Shown: positions 8,166 through 16,863 of the stretch, piece after piece
Layout: each line of letters starts with the position of its first letter
Position numbering within the stretch: the first letter of the stretch is position 1
From: Blautia faecis
GTDB taxonomy: Bacteria; Bacillota; Clostridia; Lachnospirales; Lachnospiraceae
Reading direction: 5' to 3'
Length of the DNA: 33,516 nucleotides
Assembly: GCF_020554845.1 (NCBI RefSeq)
Contig: NZ_JAJCIA010000039.1
Coordinates: 1-33,516 of the forward strand
Position numbers and translations under genes: made by a program
The notes under the pieces: generated by a model
Told to the model about the DNA's origin: nothing
The model's input: only the letters and a program-made list of their open reading frames with translations
Database searches by the model: none

Positions 8166-9664
8166 TTTTGTAACTCCTTATACTCCAGACACTTTTTTAA
8201 AAATGCCTGCGGGATTTTCGGATTTGCGTAATAGTATAAATGAGGAAAGCCAGCTAACAAATGATCAGAGCCGTGCATGCAGTCCCACCCGCGTTTGCTT
8301 TCCGATTTGGAAGCATGAAATGCAGTTCCACAATTATCCGAATCAAAATAATGAAATTCATGGGCTGGACTTACTCCAAGATCTGACTCCCCAAGAATCG
8401 CTGTTTCCTGTTTTCCATGGGAAATCCCCAGATTCTGCTTCAAAGTAATATAGCCAAATCGGGTCAGTCTGGGTGTGCGCCATACCTTACCCGGAATAAC
8501 GCCTGCCATTTCATAGCATTTCCCATCCATTCCCTCCATCTTTTCGTGGAGATACATGAACCCACCGCATTCTGCAAGACAGGGCATTCCATCCTTTATG
8601 GCTGCCGCAATTTCCTGCCGCATGGAAAGATTCTCCTCCAATGCTTTTCCATTTAATTCCGGATATCCACCATAGAGAAGAAGTCCGTCCAGATTTTCTG
8701 GTAAATGACCGTCATGTACAGGCGAAAAGGCCACCAGCTCGGCACCCATGGAACGAAGAAGATCCAGATTGTCCTCATAAAAGAAGCAGAATGCCTCATC
8801 TTTCGCAAGACCGATCCGAAGCTTCCCTGGGCTTTTCCAGGTATACACCTGACTCATTTCATTCAATGCATCCACTTCTCTTTTCACCTTTTCAGCTATT
8901 ACACTGGTTCCAGCAGGCTGACATAGGGATCTCTCATCTGTCTTTTCCAACAATGGATATTCCAACACTGGTGCCCCATTGGCCAGTTTTAATATCTCTT
9001 CTATTTCCAGACTGTTCTCCAGCACTTCTGCCAGCTTCAAAAGCCGTCCCTTCAGTTCCGGGATTTCTTCTGGCAAAATCAGTCCCAGGTGTCGGCTCTC
9101 GATCACACAATCTTCCACCCTTGGCACATAGCCCAGTACTTTGATGCCAAGCTCCTCTTCCACCAGTTTCTTCATTCTGGGATAGAGCATAGGGGACATC
9201 TGGTTAAAAATCACGCCTTTTATGCGGCTGTCTTTTTTGTATTCCAGAAAGCCTTTTATGTAGGCAGCAAGAGAGACACTCATTCCCTTGCTGTTCACGA
9301 TCAGAATAACCGGCGTATCCGTAACTCGCGCCAGATCATAAGCACTTGCCAAAGTAGTGGTTCCTGCCACTCCATCGTAAAAACCCATAACGCCTTCCAT
9401 CACTGCTATTTCACAATCAGCACTGTTTTTTGCAAGAAGGTATCTGGTAATCTCCTCTCCTGTAAAAAAAGTGTCCAGATTTCGGGATTTTGTACCAATT
9501 ACCTGGGTATGGAACATGGGATCAATATAATCCGGTCCGCATTTAAAGGAGACTGTCTTTATTCCTCTGTTTACCAGTACCTGCAGCAGACCACAGGTGA
9601 GAAGTGTTTTTCCGCTTCCGCTGGCTCCTGCTGCAAGCAAGATCCTGGGTATTCTTTTTTTCAT
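8162..9664 (-). CDS. cbiA: Cobyrinic acid a,c-diamide synthase (CbiA)
   Basis: CbiA performs ATP- and glutamine-dependent amidation of the a and c acetate side chains of (cob(II))yrinate. The 500-residue protein has the P-loop GASGSGKT (13-20), SFKCGPDYIDPMFH and MGFYDGVAG in the synthetase half. The glutaminase-like half has Cys366 in CLAECGGFMYL and a C-terminal SPAHEFHYFD containing the catalytic His. The start ATG follows a GAGGAGG ribosome site. It follows the cbiJET fusion by 64 bp and overlaps cbiB. Confidence 0.96.
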   Translation of the reverse strand: MKKRIPRILLAAGASGSGKTLLTCGLLQVLVNRGIKTVSFKCGPDYIDPMFHTQVIGTKSRNLDTFFTGEEITRYLLAKNSADCEIAVMEGVMGFYDGVAGTTTLASAYDLARVTDTPVILIVNSKGMSVSLAAYIKGFLEYKKDSRIKGVIFNQMSPMLYPRMKKLVEEELGIKVLGYVPRVEDCVIESRHLGLILPEEIPELKGRLLKLAEVLENSLEIEEILKLANGAPVLEYPLLEKTDERSLCQPAGTSVIAEKVKREVDALNEMSQVYTWKSPGKLRIGLAKDEAFCFFYEDNLDLLRSMGAELVAFSPVHDGHLPENLDGLLLYGGYPELNGKALEENLSMRQEIAAAIKDGMPCLAECGGFMYLHEKMEGMDGKCYEMAGVIPGKVWRTPRLTRFGYITLKQNLGISHGKQETAILGESDLGVSPAHEFHYFDSDNCGTAFHASKSESKRGWDCMHGSDHLLAGFPHLYYYANPKIPQAFLKKCLEYKELQK

Positions 9665-9728
9665 GATAGTCCTCCTCTTCTTTCCTCGCCAACAGCCTTT
9701 TTCTGCACTCTTAAAAAAGCCACACCTG

Positions 9729-11774
9729 TCATATCTGCGCCCGGGGGCTCTGGCAGGTGATAATATAAATAGGATTTTCTCCCATCATTAGATGGTATCT
9801 TCCAATCTCTTTTGATCTGGAGGCTGTAAGCTGCACTGCTTCCTGATCTGCGAAATCGTATTCTTTCAATACCTCCAGTGCCTCACTGATAGTCTCCAGC
9901 GTAATGCAGTTGATCACGATCCGCACATCCCGGTTCTTTTCTAAAAGCAGGGCAACGATTTCTTTCAGATTTCCTGATGAACCACCGATAAACGCATGTG
10001 TAGGAACCGGCAGTTCTTTTAGTGCTTCCGGTGCCTCGCCCTTTATAATTTCCAGATTATCCGCTGCAAACCGCTGTTTGTTTTCGTAAAGAAGAGCCAC
10101 CGCGTCATCCTTTTTTTCAACAGCGAAAACCTGTCCCTGATCTGCGCGAAGTGCCATTTCCACAGAAACAGAACCTGTTCCGGCACCTACATCATAGCAG
10201 ATGGAATCCTCCTGAAGGCGAAGCTTGGAAAGAGAAACACATCTCACCTCTTCTTTTGTCATAGGTGCTTTTCCACGGATAAATTTCTCATCTGGAATTC
10301 CATGAGTGGAAAATGCCGGTCTGGCTTTTTCATTATAAGCACAGACAACGCTCAATGCCTGACCCTCATAGGAAGTCAGTTCACTGGCGTTCGCCTGGAA
10401 TATTTTTTCATCTGGATAGGAAAGGTTTTCTCCAACATAGAGAACCACATCTCCCATCTCATATTCCACCAGCTTCTGTGCAAGTTCCGCAACTGCACTT
10501 CCTGTTCCCAGAATAGAAAAAACCTTCTGATTCTGCTTGATCATGGAAACCAAATTGCAATTTTTGCCGTGAACGCTGGTGATCTTTGCGTCATCCCAGG
10601 ATAAACCAATCTGGGACATAAAATAGACCACAGAAGAAATTCCGCAGATAATCTCAATGGAGACACAGCCATTCTCTTTTTCACTGTCCTCCTGCCCTTC
10701 AAAACCATCTGCTAAAACACCCTCTGTTTTCCTTCCATTCAACACATCCAGCAGCTTCTTCGCTCCGCTGTAGAATCCCACATCCCCGGACAAAGCTATC
10801 ACAATATTCTCATATTCCGGATGGCTCTTAATATAAGCTCCAATCACATCGCTGCGGTATTCATACATCACCGGCTGTCCCGGCTCCCGGATGGAATCTG
10901 CCATACGCCTGGCCCCAATGATCAGATCAGCTCTTTGAACTGCCCTTTTTCCCTGAATTGTAAGGGTTTTCTCACTTCCCATCCCAATTCCCAGAAGTGT
11001 AACGTGAGGTTTCAGAATAAGTCCAAAATGTTCTGCGAGCATATGTTTGCATTCTGCCACAGAAAGGCCCTCTTCCTGCAGAGGTCTTCCAATTATAACA
11101 GGAATCACATCGCACATAAGTGCAGCATCAATTTTCTCCTGGAAACCACCTGCTTTTCCTGTATCCTTTGTCACAAGATATCTGCAGTCATACTGACGAA
11201 GCATGGCTGTGTTTAATTCCATGGAAAAGGGTCCCTGCATACCGATCAGATGCTTGCCCTCAAAGCCGTAACCTTTGCAGGTTTCCATCACAGATGGCAA
11301 AGACAGAACACGGGCATAAATGCGTTCTCCTGCATCAGATAAAGCTGTAAATTTTCCAAGCTCCTTGCTGCCTGTAGTTAGCAGGATATTCCCCTTAGTG
11401 TCTTCCAGAAACCTCACTGCTGCCTCCGTGTCTTCCACATATACAGCTTTATCCTGATACGCGCCCTTTTCACGAAGTACTCTCTCATAGGAAAGCCCTG
11501 TATTTTTGCAGGCTGTCCGAATATTCTCCGTTACCTCGGCAGCATACGGATGGGTAGCATCCAGCACCAGTCCGGGACTGAGTTCTTTCAGAAGATTTTC
11601 CATCTCCGCCCCATTCAGGCGGCCAGCGTGGATTTTCAGATATTCTCCCTCTTTTAATGATTTGCTGCCGTAATCGGTAGCAACACATGCAAACACACTT
11701 ACTTTATTTTTTGCCAAAAAGCTGCAGATTTCACAGCCTTCTGTGGTGCCTGCAAAAACAACAACATCAGACAT
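9729..11774 (-). CDS. cbiJET: Trifunctional fusion: precorrin-6A reductase (CbiJ), C5-methyltransferase (CbiE) and decarboxylating C15-methyltransferase (CbiT)
   Basis: One open frame of 681 residues carries three corrin-ring enzymes that act close together in the pathway. Residues 1 to about 250 are CbiJ/CobK, the NAD(P)H-dependent reductase (VVFAGTTEG, LDATHPYAAEV, GMQGPFSMELN, LVTKDTGKAGG). About 256-485 are CbiE, a tetrapyrrole methylase (LLGIGMGSEKTLT, ALSGDVGFYSGA, GISSVVYF), with an extra acidic stretch near 349-370. About 490-675 are CbiT, a class I SAM methyltransferase (CYDVGAGTGSVSVEM, THAFIGGSSGNL). No internal stop is present and the frame is continuous across both junctions. The start overlaps the cbiH stop by 8 bp. 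CbiE-CbiT fusions are well known (CobL); fusion with the reductase is less usual. Confidence 0.94.
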   Translation of the reverse strand: MSDVVVFAGTTEGCEICSFLAKNKVSVFACVATDYGSKSLKEGEYLKIHAGRLNGAEMENLLKELSPGLVLDATHPYAAEVTENIRTACKNTGLSYERVLREKGAYQDKAVYVEDTEAAVRFLEDTKGNILLTTGSKELGKFTALSDAGERIYARVLSLPSVMETCKGYGFEGKHLIGMQGPFSMELNTAMLRQYDCRYLVTKDTGKAGGFQEKIDAALMCDVIPVIIGRPLQEEGLSVAECKHMLAEHFGLILKPHVTLLGIGMGSEKTLTIQGKRAVQRADLIIGARRMADSIREPGQPVMYEYRSDVIGAYIKSHPEYENIVIALSGDVGFYSGAKKLLDVLNGRKTEGVLADGFEGQEDSEKENGCVSIEIICGISSVVYFMSQIGLSWDDAKITSVHGKNCNLVSMIKQNQKVFSILGTGSAVAELAQKLVEYEMGDVVLYVGENLSYPDEKIFQANASELTSYEGQALSVVCAYNEKARPAFSTHGIPDEKFIRGKAPMTKEEVRCVSLSKLRLQEDSICYDVGAGTGSVSVEMALRADQGQVFAVEKKDDAVALLYENKQRFAADNLEIIKGEAPEALKELPVPTHAFIGGSSGNLKEIVALLLEKNRDVRIVINCITLETISEALEVLKEYDFADQEAVQLTASRSKEIGRYHLMMGENPIYIITCQSPRAQI

Positions 11775-12507
11775 TTTTATATCCTCTTGGTGTTACCATT
11801 TTTCCATCAATATTTCTGGTCTGTGAATTTCCGATAAATACAGTGGTAAACATATCTACCTGTGTTTCTTTCAATTCAGCCAGAGTCATAACCCTGGCAG
11901 TTTCACCCTCGCGGTTAATGTTCTGCACGGTACCGCATACTGTTTCCGGAGATTTGTGTTGAAGCATAAGTTCGCAGGCTTTTTTCAGATAATCGTGTCT
12001 CTTGTGACTGGACGGATTGTAAAGAACAATCACAAAATCAGCTTCCGAAGCCAGAAGAAGACGCTTCTCGATCTTTTCCCATGGTGTGAGCAGATCACTG
12101 AGACTGATCAGACAGAAATCGTGGATCAATGGAGCACCAAGAACTGCTGCTCCTCCGGTTGCTGCTGTAACACCTGCAACTACTTCCAGCTCCACCTCCG
12201 GATAGTTTGCGCCGATTTCATACATAAGACCAGCCATTCCGTAAACTCCCGCATCACCACTGCAGATCATGGAAACTGTCTGGTCTTTCATAGCCTCATC
12301 AAAAGCCATTACACAGCGGTCTACTTCCTTTCTCATAGGTGTAGTGAGAAAAGATTTTCCCGGAAAATGGTCTTTTACAAGATCAATATAAACAGTGTAT
12401 CCAACGATCACATCACTTTTTTCAAGAGCTGTAGCTGCAGCTCCTGTCATTCCTTCATAAGAACCTGGTCCGATTCCTACCACATAGATTTTCTTTTCTT
12501 TACTCAA
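11767..12507 (-). CDS. cbiH: Cobalt-precorrin-3B C17-methyltransferase (CbiH)
   Basis: CbiH methylates C17 and drives ring contraction in the anaerobic route. The product of about 246 residues is a tetrapyrrole methylase: YVVGIGPGSYEGMT at the N-terminus, CSGDAGVYGMAGL (about 82-94), EVVAGVTAATGGAAVLGAPL and VLYNPSSHKR. The start is taken as TTG at 12507 (MSKEKKIYVVGIG) because GGAGG lies 7 nt upstream. An ATG at 12534 would put that ribosome site inside the gene. It overlaps the cbiG stop by 8 bp and the cbiJET start by 8 bp. Confidence 0.95.
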   Translation of the reverse strand: MSKEKKIYVVGIGPGSYEGMTGAAATALEKSDVIVGYTVYIDLVKDHFPGKSFLTTPMRKEVDRCVMAFDEAMKDQTVSMICSGDAGVYGMAGLMYEIGANYPEVELEVVAGVTAATGGAAVLGAPLIHDFCLISLSDLLTPWEKIEKRLLLASEADFVIVLYNPSSHKRHDYLKKACELMLQHKSPETVCGTVQNINREGETARVMTLAELKETQVDMFTTVFIGNSQTRNIDGKMVTPRGYKNV

Positions 12508-13591
12508 AACGTATCCTCCAATCTCCAAGGACAAGAGCCGTTGTCACGCCCTCTGCGCCCCGTTTTCTCTGTATAAAATGAACGCCAGTATAATTCTCTG
12601 CGGCTTTCACCGCGCTTCGCTCACACACATTATCCACACCTACTGTCTTACTCACAAAAGAGGATGATGTGAATTCACCCTGCACAGACAGAAGTTCCTC
12701 ACTGGAAAATGTTTTGAAGGGAACTCCCAGCTTTTCTGAAAGAGCCTGAAGCCCGGGTTCTTCTTTTTTTACATCAATGCTTGCTAGAGCTGCAACTGCC
12801 TCCGGATAAATGTCATTTTCTTTCAGGCAGCTGAATGCTGCTTTTTCCACGGCTTCTGATTCTTTATTTTTCCGGCAGCCCATTCCAAGCGCAGCAGCTG
12901 GTGGAACTACATGCGTCGTTGAGGCAAAGGGATGACAGCTTTTATGTACGGTCACGGCAATCCCCACCTCTGGAAGTGGTGTGCCATCCACAGTTTCATA
13001 CTGTATTTCAGAAAGTGATATGCCAGTTTTTTGACACCAGATCAGTCCCTCTGGCAGTTCTCCCTCCCAGGGAAATTCGCTGTAGAATCCCACCTTCTCA
13101 CCTGCCAGCAGCGCGGCAGAAACCTCTTTCGCCTCTTTCATTCGAAAAATGTGACAGTTATTTTTCTTTGCAAACACATCCACAGCAAATTTTCCCTCAA
13201 GGTCTGTGGCAGTTGTGACTACAGGGATTGCCTGTAAAATGTCTGCAGCCAGACAGGCAAGTTCATTTGCCCCGCCAAGATGTCCAGACAGCAGGGATAT
13301 CACAAATTTGCCCAATTCATCTACTACCAGCACAGCCGGGTCTTTCTTTTTGCTTTGTATAAAGGGAGCAATGCTGCGCACTGCGATTCCGGCTGCTCCA
13401 ATGAAAATGATACTGTCTGCAGTTTCGAACTGTTCTCCCGTCCATTTCCCGCAGCTTCCCTTTATAGAATCTGGAATGTATTTGCTCTTTGTGAAAAAAG
13501 AAACTATATTTCCTTCTTTTTCCAGTCCCTTTTTTAGTTTCTCTCCTGTCTGCTGCCCTGTCAGGGTGTAGCATATCATGGAAATTTTCAT
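12500..13591 (-). CDS. cbiG: Cobalt-precorrin-5A hydrolase (CbiG)
   Basis: CbiG opens the delta-lactone of cobalt-precorrin-5A, releasing acetaldehyde and giving cobalt-precorrin-5B. The N-terminal domain (about 60-115) has FIGAAGIAVRSIAPFI, VVDELGKFVISLLSGHLGGA. The middle region contains FAVDVFAKKNN, and the C-terminal domain has ALGMGCRKN and SSFVSKTVGVDNVCERSA. The length of about 363 residues is normal. The ATG at 13591 is preferred over 13606 because AAAGGA lies about 6 nt before it. A 61-bp gap separates it from cbiF upstream and it overlaps cbiH. Confidence 0.95.
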   Translation of the reverse strand: MKISMICYTLTGQQTGEKLKKGLEKEGNIVSFFTKSKYIPDSIKGSCGKWTGEQFETADSIIFIGAAGIAVRSIAPFIQSKKKDPAVLVVDELGKFVISLLSGHLGGANELACLAADILQAIPVVTTATDLEGKFAVDVFAKKNNCHIFRMKEAKEVSAALLAGEKVGFYSEFPWEGELPEGLIWCQKTGISLSEIQYETVDGTPLPEVGIAVTVHKSCHPFASTTHVVPPAAALGMGCRKNKESEAVEKAAFSCLKENDIYPEAVAALASIDVKKEEPGLQALSEKLGVPFKTFSSEELLSVQGEFTSSSFVSKTVGVDNVCERSAVKAAENYTGVHFIQRKRGAEGVTTALVLGDWRIRFE

Positions 13592-13652
13592 CCGTTTTCC
13601 TTTCATCTGGAACAGGCTCTAACCTAAGCTGCCATATCAAATAACCTTATTC

Positions 13653-14411
13653 TTATTTCGTTGCTTCACGGAACTCTGTTGTAAATCCTGGATCGTATAA
13701 CTTGGAACGGTCATAATGAGCGGCATTTACACAGTCTCCAATGATCATAAGTGCAGTCTTCGTAATATGATTCTCTTTCGCAGTCTGCGCCAGGGTTCCT
13801 ACTGTGCACACAAATTTCTTCTCATCCTCCCAGGTTGCCTTATACACAATCGCAGCAGGAGTATCTGCCGTATAACCGCCTTCGATCAGTCTTCTGCTCA
13901 GTTCTTCCAGCATTCCTGTACTGAGAAAAACAACCATAGTTGCCTGATGGGCAGCAAAGGACTGAATGCTTTCCTTTGGCGGAACCGGAGTTCTTCCTTC
14001 CATACGGGTGATGATCACGCTCTGGGAAATATCTGGCAGCGTATATTCCAGATTTAAAGCACTTGCCGCACCGCAGAATGCACTGACACCAGGACAGTAA
14101 TCATAAGCAATTCCCTTCTCATCCAGCACATCCATCTGCTCACGGATGGCACCATAAATACAGGGATCACCTGTGTGGAGTCTTACTGTTGTCTTGCCTG
14201 CTGCTTCTGCCTTTTCCATAACAGAAAGCACCTCTTCCAGTGTCATCTTTGCGCTGTTATAAATAGTACAAATATCCTTTGTGTACTCCAGAAGTTTTGG
14301 ATTTACCAGAGATCCTGCATAAATAACTACGTCTGCTTCTTCCAGATATTTCTTTCCTCTTACGGTGATCAGATCCGGTGCTCCGGAACCTGCTCCTACG
14401 AAATGAATCAT
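13653..14411 (-). CDS. cbiF: Cobalt-precorrin-4 C11-methyltransferase (CbiF)
   Basis: CbiF transfers a methyl group from SAM to C11 of cobalt-precorrin-4. The product of about 252 residues carries the tetrapyrrole methylase signatures VGAGSGAPDLITVRG, RLHTGDPCIYGAIREQM (77-93), CPGVSAFCGAASAL and TRMEGRTPVPPKE, which are characteristic of the C11 enzyme. The ATG at 14411 (MIHFVGAG) follows AAAGGAGA; the 14 residues of open frame upstream have no family resemblance. About 106 bp separate it from cbiL. Confidence 0.96.
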   Translation of the reverse strand: MIHFVGAGSGAPDLITVRGKKYLEEADVVIYAGSLVNPKLLEYTKDICTIYNSAKMTLEEVLSVMEKAEAAGKTTVRLHTGDPCIYGAIREQMDVLDEKGIAYDYCPGVSAFCGAASALNLEYTLPDISQSVIITRMEGRTPVPPKESIQSFAAHQATMVVFLSTGMLEELSRRLIEGGYTADTPAAIVYKATWEDEKKFVCTVGTLAQTAKENHITKTALMIIGDCVNAAHYDRSKLYDPGFTTEFREATK

Positions 14412-14517
14412 GGCTTTCTCTCCTTTTTCACTATAATTTTTATTATGCGGCAAAGTTTTATAATTCTTGCTTTAATAAATTTTTACTCTGCCTACATTGG
14501 TTTTCATTTACATTATC

Positions 14518-15201
14518 TTACTTTTCCTTCACAATGATCAACGAATAATAACCTGCATCATCTGGAATTTCTTCCACACTTCTATAAATTTTCTCATCTG
14601 GCATTCCGCAATTTTCGATCATCTCGGCTTTGTTACCAGATGCTTTGATCTGTGCTTTTACTTCCTGCATTTTTTTGCCGGTTTTCATCAGAACCTTCGT
14701 TCCTGGAAGCTTTAATGCTTCTTCTATCTGATAGGAGGCAGGGATTACATGAAGCTGCTGGGATTTTTCCACCAGTCCTTCATTAAATCTGGCACTGACT
14801 GCGCAAAAGGATGTAATGCCGCTGATGATTTCCGTTGCATATCCCAGCTGCTCCACCCTTTTATGAACATAAATGTATGTAGAATATACGGTTGGATCTC
14901 CCAGGGTAAGAAATACTACATTTTTTCCTTTCTCAAGCCATTCTGCAATTATTTTTGCTCCTTCATCATGAACACGTTTCAGTTCTTCTCTGTCTTTGAT
15001 CATGGGCATTGGCAGGGAAATCATCTGTTTGCTGTCAATTTCCGGATACGCACCTTTCATGATCCTGTATGCTACAGATTCTTTTGGGTTTTCCCCTGGA
15101 AAAGCCAGTATATCTGCTTCCTTTGTAAGTCTTAAGGCCTTTAAAGTGATCAGCTCCGGATCCCCTGGGCCAACTCCTACGCCATATAATTTTCCTGTCA
15201 T
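14518..15201 (-). CDS. cbiL: Cobalt-precorrin-2 C20-methyltransferase (CbiL)
   Basis: CbiL performs the C20 methylation that commits (cobalt-)precorrin-2 to corrin synthesis. The 227-residue product is full length, with YGVGVGPGDPELITLKA at the N-terminus, LTLGDPTVYSTYIYVHKR in the active-site region, IISGITSFCAVSARF and a C-terminal IIVKEK. An AGAGAG ribosome site precedes the ATG. The spacer of about 140 bp to cbiD upstream shows no obvious promoter or terminator, so the gene is assigned to the same operon. Confidence 0.95.
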   Translation of the reverse strand: MTGKLYGVGVGPGDPELITLKALRLTKEADILAFPGENPKESVAYRIMKGAYPEIDSKQMISLPMPMIKDREELKRVHDEGAKIIAEWLEKGKNVVFLTLGDPTVYSTYIYVHKRVEQLGYATEIISGITSFCAVSARFNEGLVEKSQQLHVIPASYQIEEALKLPGTKVLMKTGKKMQEVKAQIKASGNKAEMIENCGMPDEKIYRSVEEIPDDAGYYSLIIVKEK

Positions 15202-15343
15202 AGATCTCTCTTTCTGAAATAGTTTTTAAACATAACTACTCTGTTTTTATTTTTTGCTCTCATAAACTGAACATATCTTTATTCGTAAAAATGCCCTGCA
15301 ACATACTGTCCATGCCTGCAATCTGCACACTCTATCATCCCGC

Positions 15344-16519
15344 TTACATTTGAAGTTTAAGCATTTCATCCTGCTTTTGAATTTCCTGAATCAGTTCACC
15401 GGCATCTCTTGTTTTTCCCAGATATCCATATACATTGTTAAAAACAACCGCACCAAGCTTAATTTGTTCATAAGAACGGTGATCCAGATAAAACTGGATT
15501 CTTTCCATAATTTCTTGCATTGCAGGCTCTAAAAGGCCTTTTTCGTGCAAAATATCAAGGGCATCATCTGTGGTATTGCAATTCAGGATATCTCTTGCAG
15601 TATCTCCATCCGCTCCCACTCTGAGGGCATTGGCTGCAAGCACTTCCATACGGGCATCTGCACTGTGGGAATGGGTGTTCATAATTCCTGCTGCTACCTT
15701 TACAAACTTGCCAATATGGGCCACAAACAGGATTCCTTTCACTCCCATATCCACAGCCATATCAATGGTTTCTCCCACATAATTGCTGCACTTAATATTT
15801 CGTTCGAAAGGTAAGGTCATGTGCTCACGCAGATAATCTGCCCCATAGTTTCCCGGAGTCACAAGAAGGTACTTCTCGCCTTGGGTAAAGTGCTGCTTCA
15901 TTTCCACATGAATGCTTTCTACAAGAGCTTTTTCACTCATAGGCTCCACAATTCCGGAGGTTCCAAGAATGGAAATTCCCCCTGTGATTCCCAGCCTGGG
16001 ATTAAAGGTCTTCTTGCCGATCTCTACACCTTCCGGAACAGAAATCACAACCTTCAGCCCTCCCTCATAGTCATGGGAAACTGCAGCTTCTTCTGCTTCT
16101 CGAAGGATCATGGCACGAGGAACAGAATTGATCGCAGCTTCTCCTACTTTCTGGGAGAGCCCGGGTCTTGTAACTCTGCCTACGCCCACTCCGCCATCTA
16201 TGACGATTCCGGCAGTATCCGTCTTCCACACTGTAGCATACACAAGAATGCCATTTGTTGTGTCCGGATCATCTCCGGCATCTTTTTTCACTGCACAGGT
16301 AACCTGATTTTCACTGATCTGAATGTCATGCAGTTCCAGGTCAAGGAGGATTCCCTTGGGAGTCATAAGCGGTACAGATGTTAACTTTTCTTTTCCCAGA
16401 AGCATCAGGCAGGCGCCCTTGCAAGCTGCTGCCGCGCAGGAACCTGTAGTATAGCCAAAACGCATTTTCTTCTGTCCGCGAATCACATAATAATCTTCCA
16501 ATCCTGTCTTATGTTCCAT
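15344..16519 (-). CDS. cbiD: Cobalt-precorrin-5B C1-methyltransferase (CbiD)
   Basis: CbiD methylates C1 of cobalt-precorrin-5B; it is diagnostic for the anaerobic pathway. The product of about 391 residues has the N-terminal RFGYTTGSCAAAACKGA (20-36). KDAGDDPDTTNG, GGVGVGRVTRPGL, TGGISILGTSGIVEPMSE and LFVAHIGKFVKVAAGIMNTH follow, all typical of the family. The ATG at 16519 (MEHKTGLEDYY) has GGAGG 8 nt upstream; the open frame continues into the riboswitch region but that part is leader RNA. It is the first gene of the operon, directly downstream of the riboswitch and terminator. Confidence 0.96.
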   Translation of the reverse strand: MEHKTGLEDYYVIRGQKKMRFGYTTGSCAAAACKGACLMLLGKEKLTSVPLMTPKGILLDLELHDIQISENQVTCAVKKDAGDDPDTTNGILVYATVWKTDTAGIVIDGGVGVGRVTRPGLSQKVGEAAINSVPRAMILREAEEAAVSHDYEGGLKVVISVPEGVEIGKKTFNPRLGITGGISILGTSGIVEPMSEKALVESIHVEMKQHFTQGEKYLLVTPGNYGADYLREHMTLPFERNIKCSNYVGETIDMAVDMGVKGILFVAHIGKFVKVAAGIMNTHSHSADARMEVLAANALRVGADGDTARDILNCNTTDDALDILHEKGLLEPAMQEIMERIQFYLDHRSYEQIKLGAVVFNNVYGYLGKTRDAGELIQEIQKQDEMLKLQM

Positions 16520-16542
16520 GTTTCTTGCCTCCAAAGCTATGA

Positions 16543-16564
16543 GGAACCCGCTATGCGGGTTTCC
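16543..16564 (-). promoter_or_regulatory. Hairpin just upstream of the cbiD ribosome site
   Basis: GGAACCCGC (16543-16551) and GCGGGTTTCC (16555-16564) form a 9-bp stem with one bulge and a 3-nt loop. It ends about 10 nt before the GGAGG of cbiD and has no T-run. It lies after the riboswitch terminator and could modulate translation initiation or protect the processed mRNA 5' end; the function is inferred only from position. Confidence 0.5.
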
Positions 16565-16605
16565 GGGATTGTGACGGCAATCTTCACGTCCGCCCCATCT
16601 GTTAC

Positions 16606-16645
16606 GTAAATAAAAGAAGCCCTGTCCTGACAACAAAGCTTCTTT
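16606..16645 (-). terminator. Riboswitch-associated intrinsic terminator
   Basis: On the minus strand AAAGAAGC (16645-16638) pairs with GCTTCTTT (16620-16613) around a 17-nt loop and is followed by TATTTA. It sits between the cobalamin aptamer and cbiD, so it is probably the expression platform: ligand-bound aptamer would favour termination. Confidence 0.7.
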
Positions 16646-16650
16646 CCTAT

Positions 16651-16782
16651 CAGTCTTATCCCGGTTGCCGCAGGAAATCCTGTTTCTGAAAAAGCAACCA
16701 GTATCTGACTGTACAGTAACGGACTTGTGCAGGAATTACACCTGGCTTCCTGATCATGCTTTTCCCTGTTTTTATCCGTTAC
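16651..16782 (-). promoter_or_regulatory. Cobalamin riboswitch
   Basis: Read on the minus strand, the leader shows the cobalamin aptamer core. There is an 8-bp stem GTAACGGA (16782-16775) / TCCGTTAC (16723-16716) enclosing AGGGAAAAGC and a CCAGGTGTAATTCCTGCACA segment. ACTGT and a B12-box-like AGTCAGATACTGGTTGC (16710-16694) follow. CAGTC pairs with GACTG (16655-16651) and GGTTGC with GCAACC (16668-16663). The spacing between ACTGT and the B12 box is very short, so this is a compact version without large peripheral arms. It begins only a few bases after the predicted -10 box and should repress the cobalamin operon when cobalamin is plentiful. A covariance search would settle the subclass. Confidence 0.87.
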
Positions 16783-16811
16783 ATTATATAATTTTGCCAT
16801 TTAAAAGTCAA
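16783..16811 (-). promoter_or_regulatory. Promoter of the cobalamin operon
   Basis: On the minus strand TTGACT (16811-16806) and TATAAT (16788-16783) are separated by exactly 17 bp, a near-consensus housekeeping sigma factor promoter. Transcription would begin at about 16776, inside the first riboswitch stem. Confidence 0.88.
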
Positions 16812-16834
16812 TAAAAGGGGATCGCTTTCCTTAT

Positions 16835-16860
16835 CTTTTGCAGTTACCTTTTGCAGTTAC
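16835..16860. repeat. Tandem 13-bp direct repeat upstream of the cobalamin promoter
   Basis: CTTTTGCAGTTAC occurs twice in perfect tandem (16835-16847 and 16848-16860), followed by a partial third unit CTTTT. It occupies the gap between the MATE stop codon and the -35 box of the cobalamin operon. It could be replication slippage or a regulator site. Confidence 0.8.
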
Positions 16861-16863
16861 CTT

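Noticed and set aside
9089..9760. 223-codon plus-strand frame opposite cbiA
   Set aside because: Shadow of a well-supported CbiA gene on the minus strand.
11956..12576. 206-codon plus-strand frame opposite cbiH
   Set aside because: Cysteine/serine-rich shadow translation of cbiH; no family resemblance and no ribosome site.
16537..16800. Open frame of 87 codons upstream of cbiD on the minus strand
   Set aside because: It lies across the cobalamin riboswitch, terminator and hairpin, begins within the promoter region and has no ribosome site; its codons are explained by RNA structure.
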